Shown piece by piece: positions 1-11,481 of a stretch of 31,014 nt of DNA. Source of the DNA: Reticulitermes lucifugus (lineage: Eukaryota; Arthropoda; Insecta; Blattodea; Rhinotermitidae). Position 1 is the first letter of the stretch. The number at the start of each line of letters is the position of its first letter. Location: assembly GCA_026260175.1 (NCBI GenBank), contig JAKCWW010000840.1, positions 58,651 to 89,664 of the forward strand, written 5' to 3'. The notes beneath the pieces are model-generated. The model was not told where the DNA came from. It did not search any database and saw nothing but the letters and a program-made list of their open reading frames with translations. Position numbers and translations under genes: made by a program.

Positions 1-94
1 CATATCTGACCCTTCACGTATGTGCAGAAGGGGGTCCGGTCTGTCACACAGCTCATATCTGACGAGTGATAATGTTAAGAATAACCATTCTCAA

Positions 95-300
95 CTCTTT
101 CTCCGCCAAAACGTCCAGACCGGCTCTGCGTCCGATCCAGCCTCTTATTCAATTGGTACCGGGATTATTTCCCGGGGTAAAGCTGCCAGGGCGTGAAGTT
201 GACCACTCATCGCCATCAAGTGTCGAGGTTAAGAGTGAGTGGAGCTGTACCTCTTCGTCTTCCATACGCCTTCGTTGGATGGACAAGGTCAGCGGCTGTT
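95..300 (+). repeat. SINE body fragment, headless (family A)
   Basis: This stretch aligns by eye with the body of the tRNA-headed element at 16066-16325: both carry a CGGCTCTG block, a CCAGC block, a TACCGG block, then GTAAAG, a GAAGTT/GAAATT-plus-ACCACTC block and a CGAGGTTAA block in the same order and spacing. The tRNA-like head is missing here, so it is a truncated or decayed copy. The open frames crossing it are incidental. It could be a longer LINE tail, but the shared order with a tRNA-headed copy favours a SINE. Confidence 0.6.
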
Positions 301-765
301 GAAAACGTGCGTCCGTGATCCTGTTGGAGACCACGGCTGTCAGGTCGTCTGTTAGTGCTGCTTTGTCAGTTATTTAAGACACCTGGAAAGTTGGAATTTG
401 GAAAGGTGGTGCTGTTTAAAGTGTACAATATTTTGGTGCAGCTTGTACTCGTCAACGGCAGGGAAAGTGTGCCAGTGAGCAGTGAAGAAACCAGCGTGGA
501 TGTTATTCATCAACCTTAGGTTCATGGTCATTTCTTTACGGCTGCAGTATATCAGATATGTGGCGAGGGAGCCCTAATTCTCTCTTGCATGAAAAAGTAG
601 AATAAGGAAGTGTTTAAAAAAAGAACAGCACACTGACGCCTCATTATTGTGTCCGTAACGTATATACGTAAAGGATTGTCGTTATTAATCACGGCATCGT
701 AATTTGTTAACGAATAGCTGATGCTTGGAAGACTCAAGTATTCTCGGAGACTGCTTGACCCTGTT
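301..765. other. Unassigned sequence
   Basis: No coding frame, RNA gene or repeat that I can match elsewhere in the window was seen here. The short open frames have no recognisable motif. Confidence 0.5.
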
Positions 766-840
766 TCGAAACGTCAGTACCTGTTTAGCAGGCGTCGCGG
801 CGTAACATCCCATAATACCGCTGTGACAACCTCAGATTAC
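766..840 (+). repeat. CGAAACGTC repeat, degraded copy
   Basis: The block TTTCGAAACGTCAGTA followed by a GCGTCGCGGCGTAACATCCCA-type stretch matches, in order, the better preserved copies at 2090-2168 and 25697-25783 (GAAACGTCGGTAA, then a GCGTAATANCCCAGAAGAG tail). The upstream box and stem seen in other copies are not recognisable here. It is a short, diverged copy; boundaries are approximate. Confidence 0.5.
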
Positions 841-1795
841 ACGTTTGATGCCTTGTACTTGAATTCCCTTTTATTGGACAATTTCTGAAGGAGGCTGCGT
901 GCCATGCATCAGAGTTGAACATTTTAATTCATGTTAATTGGAGTAAAAAAGGTAGCGAGAACCAGTTCTCGTTTTACGGCCCCTGTCATTACAACTGATT
1001 ATTTTTCCCCTGACGCTGGGGTTTAAATTCCAGCTACTGCCCAGAACGGAGGGGTTTTTAATTTACTGTGCCCTTAAACATGTCCACGACCTTCTGGTGC
1101 ACCGGGGCCGGCGTTCAGGGGTTAAGAGTGGGATATGTAACCTTTCGAGAAGCTCACTTGATGAATACGTTGGTCTTTGAATTTGCAGTACGTACACAAA
1201 AGGTTACGCGTATTTCCACTTTGAAGAAGTTCACAGACTTTCCTCAGGGACGCGTGGCCGCTGTATAATTTGTGGACTCGAATGGAAATTACTGGAATAA
1301 AAATCGAGTCCTAACAATTACTAATTCACTACAGAATTTTAAAATCCTGTGATGTTATTCAGCGGAGTAGACTCATGTCATCTTGAAAATGCTAAGTTGC
1401 GTGACTTAAAGATGGTAAACGAGGTGGTCTTTATTGTGTGCTTTCATATCGAGTTTCCTACAGTTCATCAACGCCAAAATGGCACATAGAAGCAGACCTA
1501 CACAAAATGGACTTGCTTCAATACGTACCAAGCATTTTGCCAATTTTTTTTTGCACCAGTTTAAATGTAACAATAGGGGCCGTGTATGAAAGTTCTAATT
1601 GACTGTGAACACATGTGCAAATTTTGTACTTTAAATGTTCATGTGTATCTCAAAATATTCTGGCCTGATTACTAACATCATGCGAACTTGCAGTGACCCT
1701 GCAGTATATCCTCACTGCTAGTAGTCAGTGAACATTAGTATTGTAAAGGAGTTAATACCAACACAATTTCTTATTTTATGTTTTTTGAACACAAT
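841..1795. other. Unassigned sequence, AT-rich
   Basis: No gene was recognised. The only local structure noted is an 8-bp inverted repeat, GGACTCGA at 1274-1281 and TCGAGTCC at 1304-1311, with a 22-nt loop; this is short enough to be chance. A poly-T run lies at about 1542-1551. Confidence 0.45.
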
Positions 1796-1807
1796 GTTAC
1801 GCAACAT

Positions 1808-1835
1808 GTTTCGACCGATCTTGGTCATCTTCAAG
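1808..1835 (-). other. Hammerhead-like hairpin motif (family b)
   Basis: Read on the minus strand, the order is CTTGAAGA, one extra base, GACC, a 6-nt loop, GGTC, GAAAC. The arms pair perfectly over 4 bp. The arrangement resembles the hammerhead core (CUGANGA, stem II, GAAA) found in Penelope-like retroelements, but C3 of the core is a T and there is an inserted base before the stem. I see no convincing stem I pairing outside the motif. It may be a decayed ribozyme or an unrelated conserved hairpin of a mobile element. Confidence 0.35.
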
Positions 1836-2077
1836 CCCTCTGTCATCATAAAAAGCAAATTATACAGTTCGATTCAATGTGTTAAATAATTGAGATCTCA
1901 GTTTTACATTTGGTATGGTACATATGGCTTGTTATTTTCATTGTAGTCAGTAGTTGTTAAAAAACGTGACATAGTGTTTGTAATATCAAAATATTTGTTA
2001 GCCTGAGTAACAATTTGTTGAGAATGCCTAAAATTTCTTCACAGGTTTATGTCAGACAACGGGATGCTCTTGACGCG

Positions 2078-2170
2078 TGAAAATGAGACCTATACGTTGT
2101 CCCGAAACGTCGGTAAACAATTACTGCACGGCGCCGCGTAATATCCCAGAAGAGCGCAGATCTCATTAGT
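2078..2170 (+). repeat. CGAAACGTC repeat, single-orientation copy
   Basis: The stretch from about TATACGTTGTCCCGAAACGT through GGTAAACA, CGCGTAATATCCCAGAAGAG to AGATCTCATTA matches the right arm of the palindrome at 25697-25783 nearly base for base at both ends. The middle (about 2116-2140) is diverged. The upstream box is degraded to a GTGAAAATGA-like sequence, so any hairpin here is probably broken: GAGAC faces GTCCC imperfectly. Confidence 0.65.
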
Positions 2171-2513
2171 AGGATGGATCCATACGTAATGCCACGAATG
2201 TAGTGAAGTGTTGCGGTTTAACTCTCCTGGTTTAAGATAGAATTTTAGGATAATGGAAAAATCTTCGTCAGATGGAACCCACGCAACACGCCTTCAGTAA
2301 AAGAAACCGGAGCCCCAAAGTAGCATTCTTCGCATTTTTATTCTATTATGGTATATGTAGGAATGCGGTGTGTACGTGCAGTATAGCGCACAGAGAGGAG
2401 CTCAAACGTGCACACAAAATTTTAATAGGAAAGTTTCAATGGAAACCACGTGAGACACCTAATCACGTATGGGGACTAATTTTAAAATTGATCTTCGAGT
2501 AATAGTGTGTGAT

Positions 2514-2630
2514 GCTTTGGATTGGATTCACCTGTCTCACGATGGGAACTGTGTCGGGCAGTTGTCATAAAGTAAGGTAACTTCCTGACCAGCTGAACGA
2601 CTACCAGCTTGCCAGAAAGGATTCTGCTCC
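2514..2630 (+). repeat. Non-LTR retrotransposon 3' end remnant
   Basis: An in-frame stretch at 2514-2570 reads ALDWIHLSHDGNCVGQLS then stop. DWIHL-SHD matches the DWI-LAQ-DR terminal peptide of the copies at 3626-3691 and 5331-5378. The following non-coding part (CTTCCTGACCAGCTGAACGAC, then CAGCTTGCCAGAAAGGATTCTGCTCC) matches the 3' tail of the 3626 copy. A tail of the form W...LA.DR..WR is common at the C-terminus of non-LTR endonuclease/reverse transcriptase proteins. Only the extreme 3' end is present, consistent with 5' truncation on insertion. Confidence 0.55.
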
Positions 2631-3465
2631 GTGGCGTTGCGTGACGTGACGTGTGGATATGCCGTTGTGTGAGCAGCTTGGTTATTCCATCTTATGTACG
2701 GCGATCATGTGGTGGTGTTACATGACGTCGTAAATTTCATGCCCAAGAGTTGTCTCCTACCACTTTCATGTAATTTCTAAAGAGACCCATTGGACACCGG
2801 TCACTTCACTCGTGTGGGGTGTTAGGTGATTGGTTTAAGGTAGCATACCCGTTCCATTGGATATGTGTCGACTTCCTCCATCAACCTATATCCATCATAC
2901 TCGGAGCTCTTAGGTCTTTTAATTCCATTTGCGTTCATTCGTCACTATAATTCCGTTTTATAGTTTACACAATTCTTAAATGTCCTCGTGTCGTCCGTTC
3001 TGTCAGCGTGGAATACTTGCAACCTTTCACTTTTAATGTGGTGGGTTTGTCAACTGTTACGAAGGTTTTTAAGACTACGTCATGCTCAGAAACGCGGCAG
3101 TACTTGCACGTGACGGATGATACGCAAACATTCCATAACTGACGAGTCGTAATCTATTATTCACCCATGCAAGAATATCCGTATCTTGTTTTCTTGTCAG
3201 GGATGTATGTAGGCTTGAGGTATTGGGTTTCAATAGCATGATAATTAGGATTAACATTTTCGTGTTACAGATATATTTTCTTAGAGAAGTCGTAAAATGT
3301 TATCTCGTCTTTATCGCCGTCATGTTCTTGGGAAGAACCAGTTAAAAACTTGCCGCACAAGTTTCGTATTAGTATTGGCTGATAAAGTAGTCCAACTAAA
3401 TTACTTAGAATAAAACCATCAATCACGACAGAATTGTTTTATTATCTTTACTTAATATTTATTAG
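2631..3465. other. Unassigned sequence
   Basis: No gene, RNA or internally repeated block was recognised. Short open frames at 3075-3257 (minus) have no motif. Confidence 0.45.
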
Positions 3466-3468
3466 AAC

Positions 3469-3503
3469 ACGTTTTGGCTGGAATTGGCTACATCAGGTAC
3501 GAC
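3469..3503 (-). other. Degenerate hammerhead-like hairpin motif (family d)
   Basis: On the minus strand this reads CCTGATGT, A, then a short region ending GCC and AAAACG. The layout matches the other box-stem-GAAAC motifs, but the conserved G of GAAA is A, A9 is T, and the arms no longer pair in this copy. It looks like a dead copy of a related element. Confidence 0.25.
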
Positions 3504-3614
3504 AAAACACAAAAAGACTTTGAAGGATAATTGCAGCAGTAGGTTCTAGAAATAGGAATGAGATCCCATTTTCACAATGAATGTAGGACTTCATAAAGGT
3601 CTATGTTACATATA

Positions 3615-3785
3615 TCAAACATGGCATGGACTGGATTGCTCTGGCTCAGTGTAGGGACAGGTGGCGGGCGCTTGTGAACGCGATGCGGTAATGAACATTC
3701 GGCTTCTATAACGTGCCGGGGGATTTCTTGACTAGCTGAGGACCTGTTAGCTTCTCAGGAAGGGCTCTGCTCCAGGGAGTTAATT
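3615..3785 (+). repeat. Non-LTR retrotransposon 3' end remnant, best preserved
   Basis: At 3626-3691 the frame reads MDWIALAQCRDRWRALVNAMR then stop. The pattern W..LAQ.RDRWR.LV is typical of the C-terminal end of LINE endonuclease/reverse transcriptase proteins. The 3' tail (GGATTTCTTGACTAGCTGAG, then CTGTTAGCTTCTCAGGAAGG) is shared with the minus-strand copy at 29820-29985 and more loosely with 2575-2630. Nothing upstream encodes the rest of the protein, so this is a 5'-truncated copy. The clade (RTE, Jockey or other) cannot be told from this much. Confidence 0.6.
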
Positions 3786-3789
3786 ATAT

Positions 3790-5065
3790 AAGGACTCATG
3801 TAAAAATCATATAAAGCACTCAAATTTTTTTTCAAAGTGTAAAGTATATAATAGTAAACAAACCCCAAAATAAAAACCCTTAAGAATGGCGATTGGTAGT
3901 TTTGTATTTAAAAAAAAGGGGGTGCGCCGCGTTTTATATTTACTAAATATTATATTTAATAGTAATCTGTGATAAATGTGCTCAACTACTGGTTTCATTC
4001 ATTTTAAGACGGTCATTCTCGTTGTCCTTGCCTGTGCTGCGTTTGTTCTTCACGGACTAGGTGATCCACATGTTAGACAAGCTGTTGGTGCTGGTGATTG
4101 CGGCTGTTAGTCGAAGTCATAAATATTATCTGAAAGTCTCTTGTGCTTGATTGCATTCATTGCACTTTTGGTATGCTTTCATGTGTCCCACATGCCCAGG
4201 GTTGGCCTTTCATAGAGGATAATAGGTCACTGGGTTCGTGAGTCCTTGTCGGATGAATCGGCGTGAAGTACGGGTTTCTGAAGTCGGTCCGTGGTTTGTG
4301 TCACATTTGCATGTATAGAATGCTGGCGAGATTGTGGGAGTCAGTGTGTCATACCTGCGTCAGCAGTATTCTTGTTTGGTAAGCTGAGAAGAAAGAATCC
4401 ATCAGGCGATTCCTTGTACAGGATGTTTGTTGTGTCCTGGCTGGAAAATATTTTGTGTTATTTCGATAAACGTCGAATGTTCAACCAGTATGATGTTTGA
4501 ATTGTGTGAGGTCCAGGTCTACACGATCGGGGCGTTTCGAACGTTGGCTGTACTGTCTTAAGGTATTTAGTTGTCACTATGTCGAGAGATTTATTATTAT
4601 TGTTAATGTTATTGGCGACGGCTAGTATCGAAGTTGGGATTTTTAAATGCGAGGTTAGTACGCCGGGCACTGGACTACCGTTGTGGTTTAGTGGCTGGCC
4701 GTAGTCGGTAACGTACTGGCATTCTGATTGAACATATTTTCTTTAAATTTTGTTGCAGTTTGTTTTCGTCAACCGGCTAACAAAGATCTGGACAGTTTGA
4801 ATTACAAAATATAAACATCGAGTATTGAAACCAACATCCATGACCCAGACCCAAGTAATAAGAAACTTAGAAGAAGAGTGGTGTCTTTCTAGTAAAAATA
4901 TAGAAGTAAGAATGAAATTCACTTTTTGTCTTTACCTCCCCCCATAATTTTTATCTTACGATGCTGTCAGTCGGCTGTTTCGGACTACATTGGTCGATGG
5001 TATGATTGGTGAATAATAACTTAAGGATGTAGAATGAAGTGTTCCGTGGCCTAATCGAGGTGTTT
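3790..5065. other. Unassigned sequence
   Basis: No gene was recognised. AT-rich tracts lie at 3820-3960, including a run of seven A followed by six G near 3911-3924. The open frames at 4291-4500 and 4458-4670 overlap on opposite strands and show no recognisable domain. Confidence 0.45.
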
Positions 5066-5067
5066 TC

Positions 5068-5205
5068 CCGCATTTGCCTGGAGGGACTGAGGAAAAGTAG
5101 GACAACATCGCCATGATAGCCAGTTTTGCGACCGAGATTTGTCCCCGGAACGTTCTGGATAAAAGTGTTGGACACTATCGCTACACCGACCTGCTCAGCT
5201 TTTAC
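5068..5205 (-). repeat. tRNA-derived SINE head (family B)
   Basis: On the minus strand there is an A-box-like GCTGAGCAGGTCGGTGTAGC, comparable with TAGCTCAGTCGGTATAGC at 16067-16084, followed about 45 nt later by a B-box-like block (CGGGGACAAATCTCGGTCG). Downstream comes TCAGTCCCTCCAGGC. The last block and the B-box region are shared with 25865-25985, where they read GGTTCAAATCTCGATCG and TCAGTCCCTCCAGGT. This is a decayed polymerase III-type promoter head of a SINE, not a functional tRNA: no acceptor stem pairs. Confidence 0.55.
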
Positions 5206-5259
5206 TTTGCGTTGCTCTGGTCCGAAGCCAGAGCACCCCTGTTGCATTTTGGTCTAATT

Positions 5260-5392
5260 ACGGGTCCTTGAGCTAATGAAGTTGTTTAGATAGTAACTCT
5301 GCAGGTGACCTAGCAGGTGTATTACCGGTGTCACAGGAGCTCGCAACTCCCATCTTGAGCCAGATGAATCCAGTCCACACCCTCACACACTG
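5260..5392 (-). repeat. Non-LTR retrotransposon 3' end remnant
   Basis: On the minus strand 5378-5331 reads VDWIHLAQDGSCELL then stop. VDWIHLAQD matches DWIALAQ of the copy at 3626 and the YWIYMAQDR of the copy ending at 29920. The sequence downstream of the stop (5330 down to 5260) is not closely similar to the tails of the other copies. The block at 5282-5311 (GTTTAGATAGTAACTCTGCAG and onward) also occurs, diverged, at 25574-25603, just outside the large palindrome. Confidence 0.5.
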
Positions 5393-5584
5393 CTTAAGAT
5401 AAATTTCAGTATTATCCTACCGTCTGCGTCTACGTGTCCCAAGTGGTCTCTTCCCTGAATGGGAGTTGTAATACACATCACAACTATACTTTTTATAAGG
5501 TATGCTTTCTTTTATATAAAGTGAAACTGTGATGGTAATATATCGACGGTAAGAATTCGCAGATACTGACAGCGTAGTTAAACT

Positions 5585-5609
5585 ATAAATAAGTAAATAA
5601 ATAAATAAA
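5585..5609. repeat. (TAAA)n microsatellite
   Basis: About five AAAT/AATA tetranucleotide units, with one interruption (AAGT) near the start. This is an ordinary short tandem repeat in AT-rich sequence. Confidence 0.8.
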
Positions 5610-6055
5610 CATTATATACATTGTAGGAAGACAGAACTCACCAAGAAGCTGTAAAAGAATAAAGCATTAAGTGTTCGGTTTGTTGATTAACAAGGTGTTC
5701 TACGTTGTACTACAGAAAAGTTATCTCGGCGGGAGTACACGAAATTAACAAGGTTTTTTCATTACGTCACCGCAGTTGCGTTGCGTCACATTCCAAGGGA
5801 CTGTAGTATGACTATGCTGCGTTCAGAAAAGACAATCAAGGAATCCAAGGCAAACTGAACAGCCGCAGCATCATTAACCGTAGGAACGGCAGAAGAAACG
5901 GGCACCAGTGTTGAAAAGGTGTCGCTCATTCGCGCCAGTAAAATGAAACATGTCATACACCGAACAGGCGTGAAAGATTCTGACCTCAGTGTCAGTAAGT
6001 GGTTTGGAAACATCGTATCATCCGGGACACCCAAAGCTTTATGCCCGCATGCGTA

Positions 6056-6089
6056 ATTTGTATAAAAACGTCAGAAGCTTTATACAAAT
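6056..6089. repeat. 11-bp perfect inverted repeat (hairpin)
   Basis: ATTTGTATAAA at 6056-6066 is the exact reverse complement of TTTATACAAAT at 6079-6089, with a 12-nt spacer. No gene end lies nearby, so a terminator role is not supported. AAGCTTTAT occurs both just upstream (about 6034-6042) and at the start of the right arm, hinting at a small local rearrangement. Confidence 0.6.
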
Positions 6090-8242
6090 AACATAAAACA
6101 ACTCTGGAGGAATTATGAATTATGTTTCCTTAGCTCAGGGTCATAATGTACAGTAAGCACGGCTCTAGTGGTGTCGACATGACAATCTGATGTTTCGAAT
6201 TCGTGCCCTTTGAAGTCGAACAGACAGACCTCTTCGCTGTACATCAGAATATCTTGTTTACGGAATTTGAATTACAGGTTATTTGGTCGTACTGTATTTA
6301 ACGTTTCTTCGCAGAGGTGTTTATAAAAGCTAAATAGAGCCATAAACTCAAAATAAATGTTCATTCCAAACCACAGGAAAAACAAAACTATATGGATTTT
6401 TTCTTGTAAATACAATGGTAATGGTATATCCTTCCCGGGTTTCCTATTAAGGGTTTTAAAGAGAACGCGCTTCACACGATATATACCAAGCTCTGCTGAA
6501 GTAATGTATATTTTGTATAGAATAGTGTCTTCTTGGCCGGGTTAAATGCTTCTCATTGTCACTGTTTTTTTTTGTCGTTCGCGAGGGTGTTATTCCACCT
6601 GTGCTCCATACTCATTCATGATCTGTCGCTGACGCTTTGTAATCTCACCAGTTAACAGCATCGTTAAATAACTACGTCACCGTAACGGAGCGTGGTTGGA
6701 CACGCGAATGGGGGGGGGAAGGTTCAGTGGCAATTAGTATATATTTACTTTGAAAATCTGTGGTCAAGGTCAGGAGCTGCGCACGCAGTTTCGGTACTTC
6801 GTTGCCACAACACGTTAATACGAAGTGCTACGGTGCAGAAGTTGTGTTGTAAATCAGCTGTTTGAAGACGTAGTATTTCGTTACATGGCTGAGATTAATC
6901 TTTCTGGGAACAAACTTTCGTTTTATACACTTTTGTATGTTCATCTTTTACGGTCATGCTTTGTGAGTACATTTATTCTCATTAAACCGGAAATTCGTGT
7001 GGGAAAATGGGAATTCTTTCATCGTACAGGTGATACAGAAAAGGACATATGTAGTCGGTAAAAACATATCAGCTTGAAGCATTTATAATTTACTCGCACG
7101 AAATTTGTCGCCTGCGCAACTATGTGATGCTATCGCAGTCAGTTTTAGCCTATGTACAGTACGGTTTTGTATGTATTACGGCATCTGTTTTTGTACCTTT
7201 GTACAAATTTAATAAAACGAAGGCGTAATGGGAAGCCGTACCTGTTGGTTTGCATGTTTCCTTTCCGAAATTTGTCAATGGATATCGACTGAATTTGTTA
7301 CTGACCGTCCACGATAAAAAGTTGTTTTGATCAGGATGGTTAAGACTTGCTTTGCACATGCTTCCAAACATGAAGCTGTCCCGTGAGTTATCGTCGTGTT
7401 CCTCACGGATGTGCTGTATTCTTCTTCCGTCTATCCTTTGCGAGACGAAATTGCGCCGGAAGCTGCTAAATTGAAACCCTTGCGGTTTTTTTAACCATGG
7501 GTATGTACTTCCGATACCGGTAATTGAAACACAGGGCACGTCTTGATAAAAAGAAGCGGTAATAGGGTAAACCTACCGAATGTTATGACCTAAACTTATT
7601 CCGTGGTACGGCTGTCTTAACCCTTTAAAACCCAGTGGCAATTATATGTACCACCTGTTTGAATATTAGGAAACTGAGTACATACTGATTAGGTTTCTAA
7701 ACTGTGTTTATCGGATGGTCTTGTTAGTGGATACTGACTTTTCAGTGAGGTATGGACTGAATTTGATTAACGTCGGGCTTCAGAGTGTTAAGTCATTTCG
7801 TGATACGGCTCTTAATTGGTGATATATTTGGATGTGCGTTTTACAGTTGTTTTGCCATATGACCGCCACATTCCTTTTTTCCAACCACTTCAGTGTCCAC
7901 GTGAATCCGAATTTCACCCTGAACATGGAGGCAGTACGTTCCTCCTAAAGTCTGAAACTGAACTCCATTGCGTAGAAATCCAAAAGAAGACCAATTAGTC
8001 TTAACAGCTCCCCGTTGAAGGGTCCTTTTTGTGCACGAAGTCCGGTAGGTTTAGTCTGCCTGCCGTGTTGCAGTGCCAGTTTGTGCTAATGTACGTACAA
8101 GTTACTTGTGTCAACTGGTTATTTGGTAGCTATTAATGTCCAGGCGTAGGTTCAACAAGGTTAACAATACTACAGCGTTGCACAAGTGCGGTATATACCT
8201 GCTTGTTGAATGAATGTAAGATATTAATATGACAGTTTTTTT

Positions 8243-8479
8243 CCCCTATGGCGCAACAGCCCCTAGTGGGCCAGGGCCTCATTATCGAGGCTTCACGATC
8301 TCAAGACACACCACACTTGGTAGGACTCTGGACGAGTGATCAGCCCAACACAGAGACCTCTACCTGATAACACAACACTCACAACAGTCATGCCCCTGGC
8401 AGGATTGGAACCCGTAATCCGAGCAAGCTAGCAGCCGCATACGCATACCTTAGACCGTGCGGCCACTGGGATCGGCATT
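8243..8479 (-). repeat. tRNA-related SINE, complete-looking (family C)
   Basis: On the minus strand the element starts GATCCCAGTGGCCGCACGG, an A-box-like tRNA left half, followed by GATTACGGGTTCCAATCCTG, a near-consensus B box (GGTTCNANTCC). The remainder runs to a GGCCCACTAGGGGCTGTTGC block and ends at a C/A-rich run followed, on the plus strand, by poly-T. That tail would be the 3' end of the SINE. The body does not match families A or B. It is about 237 bp, a usual SINE size. Confidence 0.65.
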
Positions 8480-8508
8480 TATATTACAGTAAAACTTTGA
8501 TTTTCCGT

Positions 8509-8555
8509 CAGGGGTCGGCCGCACCACTCGCCCCTTCCCTCAGCTACGCCACTGA
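8509..8555. repeat. DNA-transposon terminus-like fragment
   Basis: The plus strand begins CAGGGGTCGGCC and the far side ends GCTACGCCACTG, whose reverse complement is CAGTGGCGTAGC. Both resemble terminal sequences common in animal hAT-type and related DNA transposons. They lie only about 45 bp apart and do not form inverted repeats of each other, so this may be the edge of one decayed element or two nested ends. Confidence 0.25.
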
Positions 8556-11298
8556 TCATAATAAATTGAAGAAAGGACTGAAAAATAACATACGAATCTT
8601 ATTCCCATCATTTGCAAAATTTGTTGAGATGTTAATTTGGGCTATGCAAATGTTTGGTTATAAATGCTATAATATAGACGTTTCCTTTGATGTATTTATC
8701 CATATTTCTGGTTTGCGGCGAAGTTATTAAATTACATGGTTTAATCTGATACACTGAAAGAGTAAGTGTTACGGAGCACCACACCATTGCGTTATTCCGT
8801 ATCACAGAAACAAAGAAAATTATTTTTGTCCAATCAAACAGGGGAACTCGACTGGGTACAAATTCGCATCAGAATCGTGACTGTTTCGGCAGTCCTGCCC
8901 ACTTCATAATACCAGACTTCCGTTTGTTATTTATGTATATACAACAAACGAAAGTAGATATGTATATATATATTACTATTGTTTTTTCTAGTTCTCAGTT
9001 ACGATACAATTGTTCGCGTTATAGCCAAGCCGACGGGAAGTTCCTAACAGTCTGTAGCTGATGAAAGCAGGTAATTAGGACATCGTTTTAATACAGCATA
9101 AATACGACTGTTTCTGGAACTGTTAAATAAACATGTGTAGACGTTGTGATGATAATTAAGAGTTGTGGAATTTTCTTGTGCTGTACATTGCGAAAGCGCT
9201 ACAGTTTTACGGGTATCTTAATTGGAAAATGTTGAGATCCTGTGGCTTAGAATGCCTGGATTTGTTCGTATCTCCTGACCGCATGTGCAACAGTTAGGTA
9301 CCGATATTGGTCGTATTAGTAACTACTTCACAGTACTAAATTTTTCTATAAACCGTTTTTGTTTATCACATACGTGCTAATTTTTCTAATTCTGACCGCC
9401 AGGAATTAATTGCCTCTCCGTAACAGTTCGGAATATTCCCGCTGTATGTGCAGATGTGTGGGTGTTGCTATGATGAATGCCGTATAACAGTAGCAGCAGT
9501 GTAGCCACAAACTGAACCGACCATTCTGTGTTGCTTGAATAGGCTTGATTTCTTTAACGCATGGATGATGCGAGAAAATTATTTGATTTAGCGTAAACTA
9601 TAACCTGGGTATTTTGTGATGCACATTACAGACTCTTGAACCCGGAAATTGCAAGCAGTGATAAAGATGGTTGCGAGATCCGCACTGATATGCTTGTGTA
9701 GGCTTTATCAGCACAACTATCTACAGGTGAACTCATGCTGTTTGGTATCCTTCGCCGTGAAAATTTTGTGCCATATTCTCCAACATGTCTCATGTTCACA
9801 CGCTGTTTTTATACAGTATGTTTAGCGTGCCCTCGTTTAGGTAAATGGACTCTTCGTAAGATGCGTTTCTTATCGCGCGAGTAGCTTCCATGTCAGACCG
9901 TCTAACCGCGTATTTTGCTCTACGCTGGGAGAACGGATTTCGATTCTAATCGAACATCACTGGCCACCACTTCACATGAGATGCCGAAATGCATGTTAGG
10001 TGTATGTTTAAGTGAATGTGCGTACACTGAAACAAGTTTAACACAAGAGTTACTATGATCGTTTCATGCCGTGTGGTTTCGACATTGTGTTCCATAAATG
10101 TGCCTTGTTACCTGTATTTGTTCATTCCTGGCCATATTACAGTGGTTACATTACTTTTCTGGTACTAGTACAGTGTTAACACGCCTATTGTAGCCCTTTC
10201 GGGTTAGTGTGAATGTAACGAATAGCAGCAGAAATGAAACTTGAAACGTGAACCTGTGTGTATGTGACATGTATTCAATTTATGCTTCTCCTTATGTCCT
10301 TGTTAACTTATGTGAACATGTACGCTTATATGAACTATTCTTGGACTTCTTTGACTCCAAAGAGGAAGGGATAACAATCCTTCAGAACGTCGGGAAAAGC
10401 ACATCCAACGACACAGTGACGCATTCCAGAAGAACCAAATCGTCAGTTGGCACTCGGTTCGTAGTAAGATAGACATATTTTACTGGGGCTGTAAAGGTAA
10501 AAAGAGACAAAGTTGCCGCCGCGCTTAATACAGCACCATGTCATGACTCTTGACTTCGGCAGCTTAACCCCCCTGGCCACTTTATTCCGACTTGGAGCGC
10601 GCGGTGCGTATTGGACTGGAGGCTGAGTGGGCTCAGAGCCGGTCTGGATTAAACTTCAGCAGTCGCTCGTTGATAATGAGATATCATAGAATTGTCCGAT
10701 TTTTTGCCACCCCTTTCTTCAAATTTTCATTCGCGTCGTGAGAAGGAACAACGAATGATTGGCGCATTTCCCGGGCAATTGTTGTCGAACAATGGGCCAG
10801 GTGCCGCTGCTTCTGTATGGCGACCTAGCTGTCTTCCTATTCATCAGTATAAGGAGAGTGTCGCCTCTGGCTTAGCAACTTTCACTACCTCAGATACAGA
10901 CTGCTACAAAAGTATTTCGCAGTCGTAGAAGTTGGGTTCGGTACTGGAGAAATCCGATGTTGCAAAGACGTCTTTGTGTCGTTACATTTATTAATGCATC
11001 TTGGGGTACACAGGTTTTGCTGCCTGTAGCATAGGTGAGAGGCTTTCCTGAGAATCGAATACTAACGAAGCTGGTCAAGAAATTCTCCACCCTTTGCAAC
11101 CCCCAGGTGTCACTTGTCTCTGGTCTGTATAACCAAAGTACTTATTATACGTAGACTTTATGTGTAATAACACAGCTGTGTCGGCGTGAACTTGTATCGA
11201 GCTTCGGTTTGCCGGCAGTTACTAATGAATTATTGTAGCTAGGGATGTGGAGTTTGGTGTACATATATATCATAAAATACTTGGAAATTCAGCAGGAA
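8556..11298. other. Long unassigned stretch
   Basis: No gene was recognised. A weak box-stem-GAAAC motif sits at 8883-8906 (minus): TGAAG, then GGCA/TGCC arms, then GAAAC. A possible tRNA-derived fragment with a B-box-like GGATTTCGATTCT lies near 9945-9957, but its A box is unconvincing. An AT dinucleotide-rich patch is at 8935-8975. Confidence 0.45.
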
Positions 11299-11324
11299 GT
11301 AACTGTTCGTCAGTGAACAGTTAC
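11299..11324. repeat. 10-bp perfect inverted repeat (hairpin)
   Basis: GTAACTGTTC at 11299-11308 and GAACAGTTAC at 11315-11324 are exact reverse complements separated by GTCAGT. No gene end or repeat-family boundary explains it. Confidence 0.6.
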
Positions 11325-11481
11325 AAACATGTCGACGGTACGAAATTTTTTAGGTTATGTCCAATAATTTTAACCTAGGCCAGATCTGTATTTAGGTAAA
11401 CGAATGTCTAAAAAATAAACAATATCCTCTTTGCCATGTTTACAGTTGCAGAAGTAAAAGAAATAAGATTGACTGTACAAC

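Larger units (their letters stand above)
5393..8242. other. Long unassigned stretch with small structures
   Basis: No gene was recognised. It contains a TAAA-type microsatellite at 5585-5609, a hairpin at 6056-6089, a run of nine G at about 6710-6718 and ACGTCAC-containing blocks at 5764-5770 and 6674-6680. The longest open frame is 129 codons at 7150-7539 (minus); its translation shows no hydrophobic segment, repeat or motif I recognise and its neighbours give no support, so I do not call it a gene. Confidence 0.5.

Noticed and set aside
6056..6089. Hairpin considered as a transcription terminator
   Set aside because: There is no upstream gene and no T run after the right arm; the sequence context is eukaryotic.
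7150..7539. 129-codon minus-strand open frame
   Set aside because: No motif, low-complexity pattern or neighbour supports a gene, and it does not resemble a known exon.
9895..9960. Possible tRNA-derived SINE head with GGATTTCGATTCT
   Set aside because: No convincing A box at the right distance and no body match to other SINE copies.
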